A stretch of 64,000 bases of DNA from Batillaria attramentaria (taxonomy: Eukaryota > Mollusca > Gastropoda > Batillariidae). The DNA lies in assembly GCA_018292915.2 (NCBI GenBank), contig JACVVK020000293.1, positions 770,001-834,000 of the forward strand, written 5' to 3'. Made by a program: the position numbers and the translations under genes. Shown here piece by piece: positions 35,231-45,644 of this stretch (its first letter is position 1; the number at the start of each line of letters is the position of its first letter). The notes under the pieces were generated by a model. It was given only the letters and a program-made list of their open reading frames with translations. It did no database searches and had not been told where the DNA came from.

Positions 35231-35731
35231 AAAACTCTTGACAGGAGACACTGAAACAAAAACAAGAAACTTCAAACAAAACCTAGAAAAAATTCAAAAA
35301 CATTCAAATCAATAAAAATGACGAGCAGTCCTTGCACTCAACAAGGAAGTGTAGACACTAAAACAAGAAAAAGGGCCATCTATGTGATCTTCGTCTTCGA
35401 TTTCCTGTACGTACACGTCTACACAAATATAACAATCGTTTCCTAGGGCTTACTGAACAGGCATAACTGGTAAACATGTTTTCAACAAACCAGTTACAAT
35501 GACCTGAGACAGTTCGGAACTGAGTCGAGGCAAATCAGGCTCCAAGAAAATACCTTTGAGAGCGCTCGCAGACAGCACTACTGACACACGAACTCGGAAG
35601 TAGCAACAAAAACAGACCAAAAGCTACCACTACATCTACCGCAACGTCTCCTTCTTGTCCTCCCACTCTCTCTTCCATTCTAGTCAAATATTGTAATGTC
35701 AGTAGGTAATGCTTGCCGATGAGAAGCGAAG

Positions 35732-35800
35732 TATTCTAATAATAATAATAATAAAGGGTATTTGTGGCGCCCCATCTCACAAGAGCTCAGGGCGCGTACA
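35732..35800 (-). mobile_element. Possible 3' end of a further SINE with ATT tail
   Basis: (AATAAT)n at 35737-35754 is followed by AAGGGTATTTGTGGCGCCCC and TCACAAGAGCTCAGGGCGCG. Paired short GGCGC blocks next to an ATT/AAT tail are a common layout of invertebrate SINE 3' ends (compare SINE-2, GGCGCTTTGAGCC...AAAGCGCC). Only this end is visible. Confidence 0.45.
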
Positions 35801-35846
35801 TAAACTACACATAACATACAAACACAAAAAAACGTATATAACGTAC

Positions 35847-35864
35847 AACAACAACAACAACAAC

Positions 35865-35927
<63 letters not shown>
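35847..35927. repeat. (CAA)n(CA)n compound microsatellite
   Basis: About seven CAA units then about 30 CA units. Confidence 0.97.
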
Positions 35928-35929
<2 letters not shown>

Positions 35930-36023
35930 GATTTTTTGCAGGTGGCATGTAAAGATGGACAGCGGGGAGGGGAGGGGCATGGGGGGGGGGGGGGGGTTCT
36001 ACTGCATGGAGAAAGGATGATAT

Positions 36024-36079
36024 AATAATAATAATGAGTATTGTATATATATGACTATACAATACTCATTATTATTATT
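36024..36079. repeat. Perfect palindrome of the SINE-2 3' end
   Basis: Arms of 24 bp (36024-36047 and 36056-36079) are exact complements around an 8-nt loop. Each arm is the terminal SINE-2 sequence, TATACAATACTCATTATT. No other part of SINE-2 is present on either side. Confidence 0.93.
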
Positions 36080-36084
36080 TTAAG

Positions 36085-38075
36085 GTGGGACTTAAAGACC
36101 GCTAACGACTGAGCATGGCGGATGTGAGAGGGGAGGCCGTTCCAGATTACAGGACCAATGTATGAGAAAGCAGTAATTTTTTGTTTTGTAAATTAAAAAC
36201 TTGACACATGCACGTTCACACTACCTTGATTCTTGAATTCTCGAGTGCTGTCCGAGCACTTGCACGTTCACCTAAGCACAAAGCCACCTGGGCCCGCATG
36301 TAAGAGTCGGGGTTAGGGAGTTTAGCCCCGGGTTAGAGTGTAACCTCTAACTAAACTAGCTCTAGGGTTAAATTTTCTGTTGTTTTTTGTTTTAAATCAG
36401 GAAGCGGGTCCATTCCGGCCGGCAAGGTGCCTATGCCGTCATAGAAGGATTTTTGTCTTTCTTTCTTCGCTTTCTTTTTTTTAAATTTAATTTTGTTTTG
36501 GGGTTTCTCAGTTTTATCCTAGTCTGGGTAAGGCCCGTAGCCGTGGGTTAAATTAACCTCCAGTTTTACATACGGGCCCTGGTCGTTGCGCAAGAGTTGT
36601 ACTGACTGACGTCACAAAATGAATGAACAAAGATGTTAGTGTAAGTCAGTCAAACATCTAAGTAAGCGAAGGCTTTTGTTTACTGTAGCCGCCTAGGGTA
36701 TAATTATACCTCACGGCAAACAGTCACCACAACCTTGTACAAGCGGTTTATAAGAATATCGACAGCTAAACCTATGTTGGCCCCCATAGCAATGCCCGCC
36801 CTTTCCGGCATTGCCGACACAAAATTTTACACCAAGCTTCAATTTATATTTTTGTACCGACCCAGACGTGTAAAAGAGGATACGGCCCTCGACTCCTTGC
36901 GCATTTTATTTCGTTTTTCTTTCCAGAATGCCCATTATAAAACGCAGCCAGCCTTATTTATGTTGAGCAAGTGGTTTGTCTTTGGCCCTTCCTGGGGCCC
37001 AACGTAATGGCAAGCTGTTCACAGAGGGAGCAGTCCTTGCTGAACTGCGCTACCTCCCTGAAGTCAGACCCAATACAACATGGCGTGTGGCCAACACCAA
37101 TACCATTCGGAGATGCTCGGGCTTTTTCTTGAGACTATCGTGCGCAGCAGTGAAGCAGTCGGTTAAGTTCAAGAGTAAATGTGGCACCATTGTTTTACAG
37201 GTTTGGGAGTTTGAAGGAACAGATGTAATTCATGCGGACTGAGGAAAGTATGAATGGAGTTTTCCACTCGCCGGATCGATGTACAACGCATCAATTTAGG
37301 TCAAGGGTACATGAAGGCATTATCCCTTTCAGTGCGTTCATAAATTGTCTACAGCGCATTGTCCTTATGCGTGCATTGCGATATGACGTCAGTCCGCACA
37401 TGGGAAGTAAGCTCTACTGACATTTAAAGGTTGTATCTGCTCTGTGCACTGACGAAGTAGAATTGTGTGCTTTTCCCCCATTGACCGTGACTGATACGAT
37501 AAATTATGTCGTGAATACAAGCTTGACACAAGGGCACAGTACCTACAAACAGTGTTAGTGTTATCCACAACAAAATTAATAGCCAACTCAAGGCGTTCCG
37601 GCTTCCGTGGTTGTCTTCGTGCGTGTGCGGCTCTGAAACAAACGCCAGAGCCGCCGAAAAGCAAGATGAAACAGAAGCAACGCACCTGCCGAGATATATT
37701 GTCTGTAGCAGTCTACCTGTCTCTCTCTATACCTCACTACCCGTCTCTGTCTGTTCCACCGTCTGAGGGTCGTTTGTCTTGTAACTGAACGTTTTGTGAG
37801 TGTCTTATTCCTCTGTGTAGTGCGGCTTTGGTCAATGTAGCTTCACGGTCACACTATCAGTGATACAGATCAGTTTTCAGCAAATGTACTTTCAAAGGAA
37901 AAAGAAGAAGAAAAAACAAGAAGCACGCCGGCGAAACATGTTTGAAGTTTTCACCATAAAAAAGTCCTTACAGAAACACGCAACGGCCCGCTCTACTGGA
38001 AGAAAATAAGTGCCAGTTATCGGCAATTTTGTATGCTTCACATGCGATAAAGGCAGCATCTCGCGGAATACGACT
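36085..38075. other. Unassigned sequence
   Basis: The part at 36085-36175 (GAGGGGAGGCCGTTCCAGATTACAGG...GAGAAAGC) vaguely resembles 53835-53880 (GGGGGGCGTTCCAAAGAGAG...CAAAGGCC) and may be a diffuse repeat. Frames at 36735-37420 (plus) have ordinary composition but no motif I know. Confidence 0.4.
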
Positions 38076-38076
38076 A

Positions 38077-38345
38077 CTTCTTCTTCTTCTTTGTCAATCG
38101 CTTCTTTAGATGGGGACGTCAGTTGTCCTCGAGTATGCAGCGGTCTTCCGGAGGGCCTCCAGATCGCCGTAGAGTCTGTCCCTCTTGGGTGGTGGCTCTG
38201 GCCATGTGCCTCGTGTGGGACCATACTGCAGTGGGCAGTCTTGGAGTAGGTGTTCTGTGATAATCGGGGCTGTGCCACAAGGACAGATCTCCGACTGGCC
38301 ACAATTTCAGCTCGTTGTACATCTGGGAAATATTCACTTCAGGTC
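38077..38345 (-). pseudogene. Relic of a non-LTR retrotransposon ORF C-terminus (CPCG...H...C segment)
   Basis: On the minus strand one frame reads CPCGTAPIITEHLLQDCP, then GTWPEP, KLYG-like DRLYGDLEALRKTAAY and a stop at 38106-38108. This order (CPCG, TEHxLxDCP, TWP, LxGxxEDLRxTxxF, stop) is the usual end of certain LINE polyproteins found in marine invertebrates. The upstream part continues in another frame as SQMYNELKL, so at least one frameshift is present. A (GAA)n stretch at 38077-38092 just past the stop looks like the element's 3' tail. Clade not assigned. Confidence 0.7.
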
Positions 38346-38349
38346 GCAA

Positions 38350-39250
38350 TAATTTAATTAGCAATTTCCTTGTCGTCTCCTTTTTTTTTTGGGGGGGGGG
38401 GGGCAGTCTTATTTTACTGATTTTTTTTTTGTGCACATACGCAATTAAGTGGAGGAAAAAAGGCATAAGGCCTATGTACAGCCTCCACCCGCTTACATTC
38501 ACAGAGTATCAGCGTCGGCGACTACAGGGCTCAATGCACCAGTTTTCGTTCAGTTCTGTCGTAAACCTGATTCACTGTTTTTCGTTTGCTGGAGTCGCAC
38601 GTATGGTGCGTCAAATATGGAAAAGCCGGCATGAACAGTTAACATTACTATGATCATGGAAGACTGCCATGGCAGGTTACTTAGTAATTCACACTGGGTG
38701 TCCGTTTTGGGAAAAACCGTGTCTGACACTAACGCTAAAATGCATACTGCGTTCCGCTTCCGAAAAAAAAAAAAAATCTGGGCCAATCCCCACCGCCGTG
38801 CGGCATTTGTAACCGTGACTGATGGTATTTTGCTACTGAAATATTGCCGCTTTCGCCTACTGATGAAATCCACTCGGTTCAAAAATAAAGTGCACTTCCG
38901 GTTTACTGTCAGGTCTAAATCGTTTCCAACCACCACTGAGTGCACAGGAACGCGTGTTTCACATTCACAACATAGCATCGACCGGCGCGGAGCCAGCACG
39001 CGGAAAACAGAACACAAAGGTCACGTGAGTCTTTTCTCAAGCCATTGATCCCGTCTCGCCCTGGATAGGTCAGTAGGACTAGAAACAAAATGTCAAGGAC
39101 TCGTCACTCAATGGCGCCGACACAAACAGCCCCAGTCGGATGCTGACACCGTCAGTGGGGGAAACCCTTCATCAACCCGACCCTCACCCATTAGCAGACG
39201 AGTCGAACTGCAGTCTCAGACGGTGGCTTTCTCAAAATGGCATACTGACA
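38350..39250. other. Unassigned sequence
   Basis: Mirror-image frames on both strands (38550-39048) have no motif. G run at 38391-38402 and A run at 38763-38776. Confidence 0.45.
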
Positions 39251-39254
39251 CAGG

Positions 39255-39329
<75 letters not shown>
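39255..39329. repeat. (CT)n(CA)n compound microsatellite
   Basis: CT 39255-39279, CA 39279-39329. Complementary to the GT array 80 bp further on. Confidence 0.97.
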
Positions 39330-39333
<4 letters not shown>

Positions 39334-39404
39334 TTGCTTCTTCGTTCCTTGTATAGTGTTTTGTTGACGCATGCACTCGCAAAGTCGCATAGTTTAGGAT
39401 ATAC

Positions 39405-39409
<5 letters not shown>

Positions 39410-39474
<65 letters not shown>
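39410..39474. repeat. (GT)n microsatellite
   Basis: About 32 GT units. Confidence 0.98.
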
Positions 39475-39478
<4 letters not shown>

Positions 39479-39479
39479 G

Positions 39480-40150
39480 AAAAGTCAGTACATGTAGCTT
39501 GACAACAAAAAGGATTTAGGTAATGTCTGCGCCAGCACCATTTCAGTTATCCTTGGAAAATAGTCTCCCTCTCCCTCCCACCCCCCCTCTCTCTCTCTCT
39601 CATCTCTCGCATCCCCGGTCCGCCTGCACCGATCGCGCATCGACTGTAAAGAAAGAACTTGAGGTTCCGTTTCCTGCTTACATCAACACAAATGATACAC
39701 CCCCGGGGGAGGGACGCCGGAGCAGGAGGAGGAGTGTGATGGCAATCGATGGAATGGTTGTAAACAAGGCAGGATGCAACGGTGGATTTTTTTCCCCCTC
39801 TCCACAGCTGCTGTTAGACTGAACATGTCGCGCAGGAGATCCGACAACTTGAAGCGCGCCGGCTCCCGCCCGTATACCGGCAACGCTGTCAGTCGAACCA
39901 CTGTTTAACAGGAATGGGTAACAATTAGGACTGCCAAGGAACAGGCATTAAAAGATAAAGATAGCAGTCAAACAAGTCACATCAATAATGACCACTTCTT
40001 TTTTCTGTTCCCCCCCCCCACCTCTCTCTCTTTCAGAGTGTGTGTGTGTGAGGTGGATGGGCGGGGAGCGGGAGGGGCCGGGAAGAGGGGAAGGGCGTGG
40101 GGTATGTTTGGGAATGAAAACCGTGCTTCTTCTAAACATTGCTGGCGCTC
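39480..40150. other. Unassigned sequence
   Basis: C/CT run 39575-39601 and C run 40011-40020. No gene recognised. Confidence 0.45.
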
Positions 40151-40153
40151 AGT

Positions 40154-40156
<3 letters not shown>

Positions 40157-40228
<72 letters not shown>
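40157..40228. repeat. (GT)n microsatellite
   Basis: About 35 pure GT units. Confidence 0.98.
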
Positions 40229-40229
<1 letters not shown>

Positions 40230-40449
40230 ACTTTAATGCAACGATTTTCTTTGCTCGGCCATCGTCCATACTGTTCGTAGCCGCGTGTAAAAATCTTGCC
40301 GAATGCGGTCACGAATAACGATTATAAAAATAAGTCAATTATTTGCTCATACACTCCCGATTTTAAGCAGCAGCAACGCTCACTCACTTCAGAAGCAGTT
40401 CGACGTTTTGTACATGTCTCTGTCCTGGACTTCAGTTAGAGCGTAATGT

Positions 40450-40605
40450 CTTCCGCACGTGCTGCACGCGCGCGACACGCGCCAGAGCGCGCGGCCAGTA
40501 ATTTTGCAGGCGATGATAATAGTGACAGCGCGCGCCCCACGCGCCGGGCGGCCCCGGGGTCGGGTTTCGGCCTCGAGAGGAAGGGGGGCCGGGATAACGG
40601 TATTC
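40450..40605. promoter_or_regulatory. Short CpG-dense patch
   Basis: CACGCGCGCGACACGCGCC, CGCGCGGCC, AGCGCGCGCC and CGGGCGGCCCCGGGGTCGGG give by eye the densest CpG run outside the microsatellites. It is only about 150 bp, with no TATA box or adjacent exon visible. A promoter is therefore just one possibility. Confidence 0.3.
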
Positions 40606-40661
40606 GTTTTCCGCTATGTTTTGGGTGCCGCGCACTAATCCGTGTAATGAGCTTTCCGAAA

Positions 40662-40697
<36 letters not shown>
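40662..40697. repeat. (CT)n microsatellite
   Basis: About 17 CT units. Confidence 0.96.
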
Positions 40698-40698
<1 letters not shown>

Positions 40699-41211
40699 CA
40701 GTTGCATCCCCCCTCTACGCGCTGTACCATTTCAATCCCTGCTGCTGATGACCTATCACTATGCCAGTAAAAGAGATGATAAAAACTCTGCGTTGTCTGT
40801 TGGCGTTGTGGCTGAAGGAGAGTCTTAAATAATATTCTTTCTTTCTCAGTATTCAATAATTTCTCTTTTCTAAATCAGTGTTTCTGTAACCAAAGACAGA
40901 TTTGGAAGGACCGCTCTCTCCGTCTCTCACTCTCTCTGAATTCCGATTCAGTACAAAACTGAGACGTTTACATCAAAGTCACCACACAGGTGGTTCTTCT
41001 TCTTCTTGGCGGTCGCTGGGGTCACACTGGCAGGCCGGTTGTCACGATGAAGTGGGCCGTTTTCCGACTGAAGATCCTGGTTCTTCAAATGTTGAATCTT
41101 AGCTACAAAGAGGAGTTGCAGTTCGCTTGGTTTGACAGTGACCAGTGGGTGTTGTCAGTTTGCAATGTGGCCCAACGGACCGCTATCCTTTCGGCATCTT
41201 ATCATTTTATC

Positions 41212-41237
41212 ACGAGAGAGAGAGAGAGAGAGAGATG
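41212..41237. repeat. (GA)n microsatellite
   Basis: About 11 GA units followed by (GAT)3. Confidence 0.93.
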
Positions 41238-41510
41238 ATGATGAAACGTTTTTTATTCAGGATAGAGCATTTAGGCATTGCTGCCTATCTTACATGCTGT
41301 CCTGCTATTCTACATTAAAGGGTATTGAGAAAAAAATCAAAACAAACAAACAAACAATAAAAATGTTTAAAAAAAAAAAGAAAAGTATAAACTATCTAGG
41401 GGAAATACAGGAGAGAAAAATACACACGATAAACAAATCAAAACATACGTGGCATGTGCTGATGATACTGGCTGTATGCCAAGTAAGAAATTTACAGTCG
41501 TCTTTAATAT

Positions 41511-41511
<1 letters not shown>

Positions 41512-41553
<42 letters not shown>
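41512..41553. repeat. (GA)n microsatellite
   Basis: About 20 GA units. Confidence 0.96.
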
Positions 41554-41555
<2 letters not shown>

Positions 41556-41983
41556 CTCTTCATTTTCAATCCTTGGAGGAAGACAGAGACAGAGAGATAC
41601 AGAGCATAGTACTGTGCTATCTCTGTACAGACAAAACGAGTTTAGCAACTGAATGGAACCCCTCACAGAAGCTGCATGCATGAACACTCTACGAATCACC
41701 AAGAGGACCCTCAGAAAATGGCAAGACATCGCCTGCTAGGAAATGTGTGTAAAGGAGGCTGGTCATAAACACTACATGACAAAAGACGCGTGAAGAGCAA
41801 TAAATATTTTAGACTGGGCTGGCAGTTTGGCCTTGATGCGCTAGCAGGCAGCCATATCGATCTAGCACTGCCACCAGCCTCAACACTACACTACAATTGT
41901 TGATAGAGGCCCGTGTCTGCCTGGCAGTACGGCGTCACCCATGGCCCTAGTTCTGAGGGGAAGACACTTGCTCGTGTTCTGGG

Positions 41984-41985
<2 letters not shown>

Positions 41986-42061
<76 letters not shown>
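41986..42061. repeat. (CT)n(CA)n compound microsatellite
   Basis: CT 41986-42013, CA 42013-42061. Confidence 0.97.
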
Positions 42062-42064
<3 letters not shown>

Positions 42065-42212
42065 GCGCCTAGATCACTGAACTGGCGCCGACAGACTCCA
42101 CACTGAGGTATTAAGTATGGATGCGTAATCAATCTCTCCACACATCTGTGTCGAGATGTTTTTTCTGCGTGCCTTTGCTGACGCCTTTGCTAACGGTAAG
42201 AACTTAGCTGCG

Positions 42213-42264
<52 letters not shown>
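42213..42264. repeat. (CA)n microsatellite
   Basis: About 24 CA units with one CG at the start. Confidence 0.97.
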
Positions 42265-42267
<3 letters not shown>

Positions 42268-42269
42268 CC

Positions 42270-42830
42270 AATCAGGTCTGCCAAAGGGGGGGGGGGGAAT
42301 CAAGATGTCTGAAGGAGTGACTACTGACTACAAAAGTCATTTTTATAAGCAGTCAGCGGGGTTCGGCTGTGCCTCAAGTGCACACTTCACCCTATCGCCT
42401 GGAACTGAATATATCGCCTGGCTCTTCGGCTGATTTACGGCTCCAGCAGCCATATCCCACCATCAGTCATGAGCAGCGCTCACCACCAGCACCCATCACA
42501 GCCCGCTCTTTTCATTGGAGCAATATGCGCAGACAACCCTGCTTCACGGAGATCAAAGGCCCGAGTCATTGCCGACCAATCGACGGAAACGAGAGAGTCA
42601 ATTACCGACCAATTAACGCCAGCGAGACAAAATCAATACGGTGGAAAATGAGAGGGAGGGTCAAAGGCACGCTTGGCTGAGCTTGTGAATCGACTGCAAC
42701 GCCGTGCACTGAACCGTGGAAGTAAAGCGAGAGGAGTAAGCGACACACACAAAAAGCTTACGTCGACAGACTGTCCAAACAATGTTTGAATTGTTTTGAA
42801 TAAACGCATGACGGAGTTTGAGGAGAATGT
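42270..42830. other. Unassigned sequence
   Basis: GC-balanced; the plus frame 42369-42680 (103 codons) has no motif. CCGACCAATCGACG and CCGACCAATTAACG are a short local duplication. No gene is called. Confidence 0.4.
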
Positions 42831-42834
42831 TTTT

Positions 42835-43498
42835 TTAAAGATCTAAGCTCCCAACAAAAAGCTTTCCGAAGTGTGAAAATTTTTTTACTGAGTCGACCGT
42901 GCAAGCACAGTCAACTCTGTCACAGTTGCAGAGTTTTCAGCGTCCCTGAAACCTCAACAAAAGCCAAGGGCAGCCTGATTCACAGCTCAGTTTGCGTTTT
43001 GACACTGAGCGAGAAAGATCGTGCAGCACTCACCATCCCGGCGCTGGACACTGTAGCGATGTGTCTCGCTCACTGACCAGAAGCCAAATAATGCCACGGC
43101 ATCATCATCATCATCATCATCATCATCATTAGCTTGCTTTACGTCCTATGGCTTTTGGCCCTTAAGGACAAGTTGTTCCTGGCGTGTGTCTTTGGCTGCT
43201 TGGCTGGGCGAGTGTCTTTGGGGTGTGTGAGGGCTGATTTGTTTAGCTTTGGTCAGCGTCAGAGGATCTTCGCTTGGCTTTCAGATGCCTGGTCTGGGTT
43301 TGTTTTTCAGTGCCTCAGTCTGTTCTGTCATCCGTACTTATGCCAATGCCACGGCAAACTCGTGCTCTGGTTTTATAAGGGTCCTCGAAGCGCCGAAAAC
43401 TCTGCAGCTGTGACAGAGTCGACTGTGCTTGCGCGGTCGACTCTGTAAAATTCGTTTCACACTTCGGAAAGCTTTTTGCTGGGAGCTTAGATCTTTAA
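42835..43498. mobile_element. MITE-like element with 115-bp terminal inverted repeats and TTAA ends
   Basis: Left arm (42835-42950) and right arm (43380-43498) are inverted copies beginning TTAAAGATCTAAGCTCCCA and sharing CAAAAAGCTTTCCGAAGTGTG, GTCGACCG-GCAAGCACAGTC and GCAGAGTTTTC. TTAA stands at both outer ends (42835-42838, 43495-43498), matching the TTAA target duplication of piggyBac-type elements. Each arm holds a second nested palindrome (ACAGAGTCGAC against GTCGACTCTGT at the right). The 430-bp core carries a (CAT)9 run (43103-43130) and no transposase; its 104-codon frame (43134-43448) extends into the right arm. A non-autonomous element moved by an unseen transposase is the best reading. 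A long-arm foldback element is the alternative. Confidence 0.85.
43103..43130. repeat. (CAT)9 microsatellite inside the TTAA element
   Basis: Nine CAT units, the main trinucleotide array of this type in the window. Confidence 0.97.
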
Positions 43499-43734
43499 GT
43501 CAAGTTGATTCTAATTTACACTGTTTGGCAATGGCACATAAAATTCTGAAACGTGTTCATCTCAATACACTAAAATCTTACATGAAATGCTTCCTCTGGC
43601 GTCATGGATCTAACGGCGTTGCATGAAGTACCAAGCTTCGCACAAAGTATTCATGTTCACCAGTTTCCTCAATGAGGCTTCAGATCTTATGTGGGGGCGG
43701 CAATATGGCGTGCAGAATAGTTTAAATATAGTTT

Positions 43735-43777
43735 ACCGATGAAATGCGTGGGTTTTAGATTTCAGCCAAAATCTTTG

Positions 43778-43813
<36 letters not shown>

Positions 43814-43965
43814 TTGTCACAGCTTGGTCCTCGTTGCAGCTACTGACGAGTACAAAAATCTACCCTGTCTCCTTGTAAGATCCAACGAACTTACCTTTGG
43901 CATAAACGGGCTTCAGTCAAGCAGAAACGCGCTGTACTTTTAGTTACTCGTTTATGGAAAAAGAA
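43735..43965 (+). repeat. Repeat B copy 1
   Basis: Shares with 49360-49760: CAGCCAAAA-CTTTGCT, GTCACAG-TTGGTCC-CGTTGCA, GACGAGTACAAAAATCT, CTGTCTCC and GGCATAAACGGGCTTCAGTC followed by AAGCAGAAACGCGCTG. This copy has a (CT)n(TA)n array (43780-43812) where the other has a plain TATA string, so the microsatellite arose inside the repeat. Confidence 0.78.
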
Positions 43966-44145
43966 GGAAAAAAACTCAAATGCAACTATTGCAAGTACGT
44001 CTCGACTTGACAGTAAGTAGTAATCGAAGGCTATGACGACGATGGTCTTAACCGACACACGTGGTCTGCTACTGGAGAACGGATTATTGTTGTTTTTCAT
44101 AAAAGAGACAAGAAAACGCTCTCTGAACAATATGCACTGAACGTA

Positions 44146-44170
44146 GGGATGACGCCAAAGACATGGCAAC
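44146..44170 (-). mobile_element. SINE-1 fragment
   Basis: AGGGATGACGCCAAAGACAT and GGCAACGAG match the reversed SINE-1 middle. Only about 25-30 bp remain before a GA run and a complete SINE-1 copy. Confidence 0.5.
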
Positions 44171-44187
44171 GAGAGAGAGAGAGAGAG

Positions 44188-44367
44188 GGGGTGGGGGGGG
44201 TGGGGGGGTGTTTGTGGGTTTAACGTCCTTTTCCACCACATAGGGTGATATCAAAGACGGGGCAACGATGAAAAAGCCAGCACAAATATTTGGCCCCAGC
44301 CGGGATCGAACTCACGACCCGAGCATTAGAAGTCCAACGCTCTACCATTCGACCACCCCGGCTCCCC
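44188..44367 (-). mobile_element. SINE-1 copy inside (GA)n
   Basis: Full-length minus-strand copy, near consensus from GGGGAGCCGGGGTGGTCGAATGG through the TTTGATATCACCC middle. GA tracts lie directly on both sides (44171-44187 and 44368-44389), as around the copy at 11896. Confidence 0.94.
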
Positions 44368-44430
44368 GAGAGAGAGAGAGAGAGAGAGGACTGAGAGAGA
44401 CAGAGACACAGGCAGGCAGGCAGGCAGGCA
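44368..44430. repeat. (GA)n and (GGCA)n repeats
   Basis: GA 44368-44389, then (CAGG)/(GGCA) units 44410-44430. Confidence 0.93.
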
Positions 44431-44434
44431 GACA

Positions 44435-45420
44435 AGAGCTTTATTTTACAACGGTGACGGTTTTGGCATCCTAAATGCCTGCCGTTGCTAACTACTACAA
44501 CAATTACGATAATAAAACAGGGGAGGGAGCGAGAGAGAGGGGGGGGGGGGAGACTCTAATGTAAAAAATGTAGAGTTTACACGATCGTTGCCAAACGAGG
44601 CCGGGTCGTTGAGACGTAATTAAACTGCAGCAGGCTTCCTATCAACTCACAAAGTAAACACATAAGAACAGTGTAAGGCGCAGCCCATGCACCAGTAATG
44701 AAGTCACGACACTGTTTATAGCTGCAAGGAGGAGGCTGGTATCGAACGCTCGTGTTAAGTCAAGCGTGACAATACACACGCCACAATGACATGGCCGACT
44801 GATTTGCAAATGACAGGCATTAGTCTGTAATTCTGCTTTTCCCCCTTCTTCTTCTTCTTTATTTACCCAGCACGCACTAAGCAGCCTATGTCTTCACGGA
44901 AATAGGTGCACATTTATTGGTCGGGTGCCCGTGTATATCAATCAGCGAAGCTGACAATTTGAAGTTTGCGCTACGCAAAATTCAGAGCACGTCGTTGTTT
45001 GGCGTGTAAAACCCATACCACATAAATTGAAAAACAAAATCTTTTTAAAAAAATCCACAAAGCAGATTACAGAGTAAGACGTCTTAGTCACACTACTACA
45101 AAGTAAACTTGATCCAACAGAAAGGATTTTCACATATAAAAATACGTGGTGTAGTAATCCCTCTGTTGGAAAAGGTTCCCAACTGCATGTACATGTGAAA
45201 GCATTTCGCAACCCAAGATCACAAAATGGTACAAAAAAATGAATTCGGTTTAATTACCCAGATGTTCCCAGGTCTATCTATAAGCGCACAAGAAACAGCG
45301 TGAACAAGAGAAGCCCGAAGACTGGGTGGGTGGCGGGCAGATTTGCAAAATATTGATCCGGCCGCGAGAAAGCCAACACGCCGAAACAAACTGAACGTCT
45401 CTAAAACATGTTCCTGAACA
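44435..45420. other. Unassigned sequence
   Basis: G-rich 44519-44552. No gene or dispersed repeat was identified. Confidence 0.45.
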
Positions 45421-45421
45421 C

Positions 45422-45458
<37 letters not shown>

Positions 45459-45546
45459 TGTGTGTAGAGACGGATCGGAAACTCATGGGTTGTGTTGCCT
45501 AATCATTCGTTTTGGAAAATGAATCTCTCTCTCTCTCTCTCTCTCA
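45421..45546. repeat. (CT)n(GT)n and (CT)n short arrays
   Basis: CT 45421-45441, GT 45441-45465, and a further CT run at 45524-45545. Confidence 0.94.
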
Positions 45547-45618
45547 CCCCTGTGCTGTAATGAAGTCACAGTGCACAGTGCTATGCGCTGTTACTGTAGG
45601 TAATGAATGTAACATTAT

Positions 45619-45631
45619 GCTATATGTATGT
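45619..45631. other. Target-site duplication, 3' side of the RTE-like element
   Basis: GCTATATGTATGT, identical to 48913-48925. Confidence 0.92.
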
Positions 45632-45644
45632 TAGTTAGTTTAGT

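Noticed and set aside
36735..37242. Host exons suggested by two consecutive plus-strand frames
   Set aside because: Composition is ordinary, but no motif, no convincing splice pair and no homologous copy in the window; left as unassigned.
42835..43498. Two separate dispersed repeats in inverted orientation
   Set aside because: The arms end symmetrically at TTAA and start with the same terminal motif, so one element with inverted ends is simpler.
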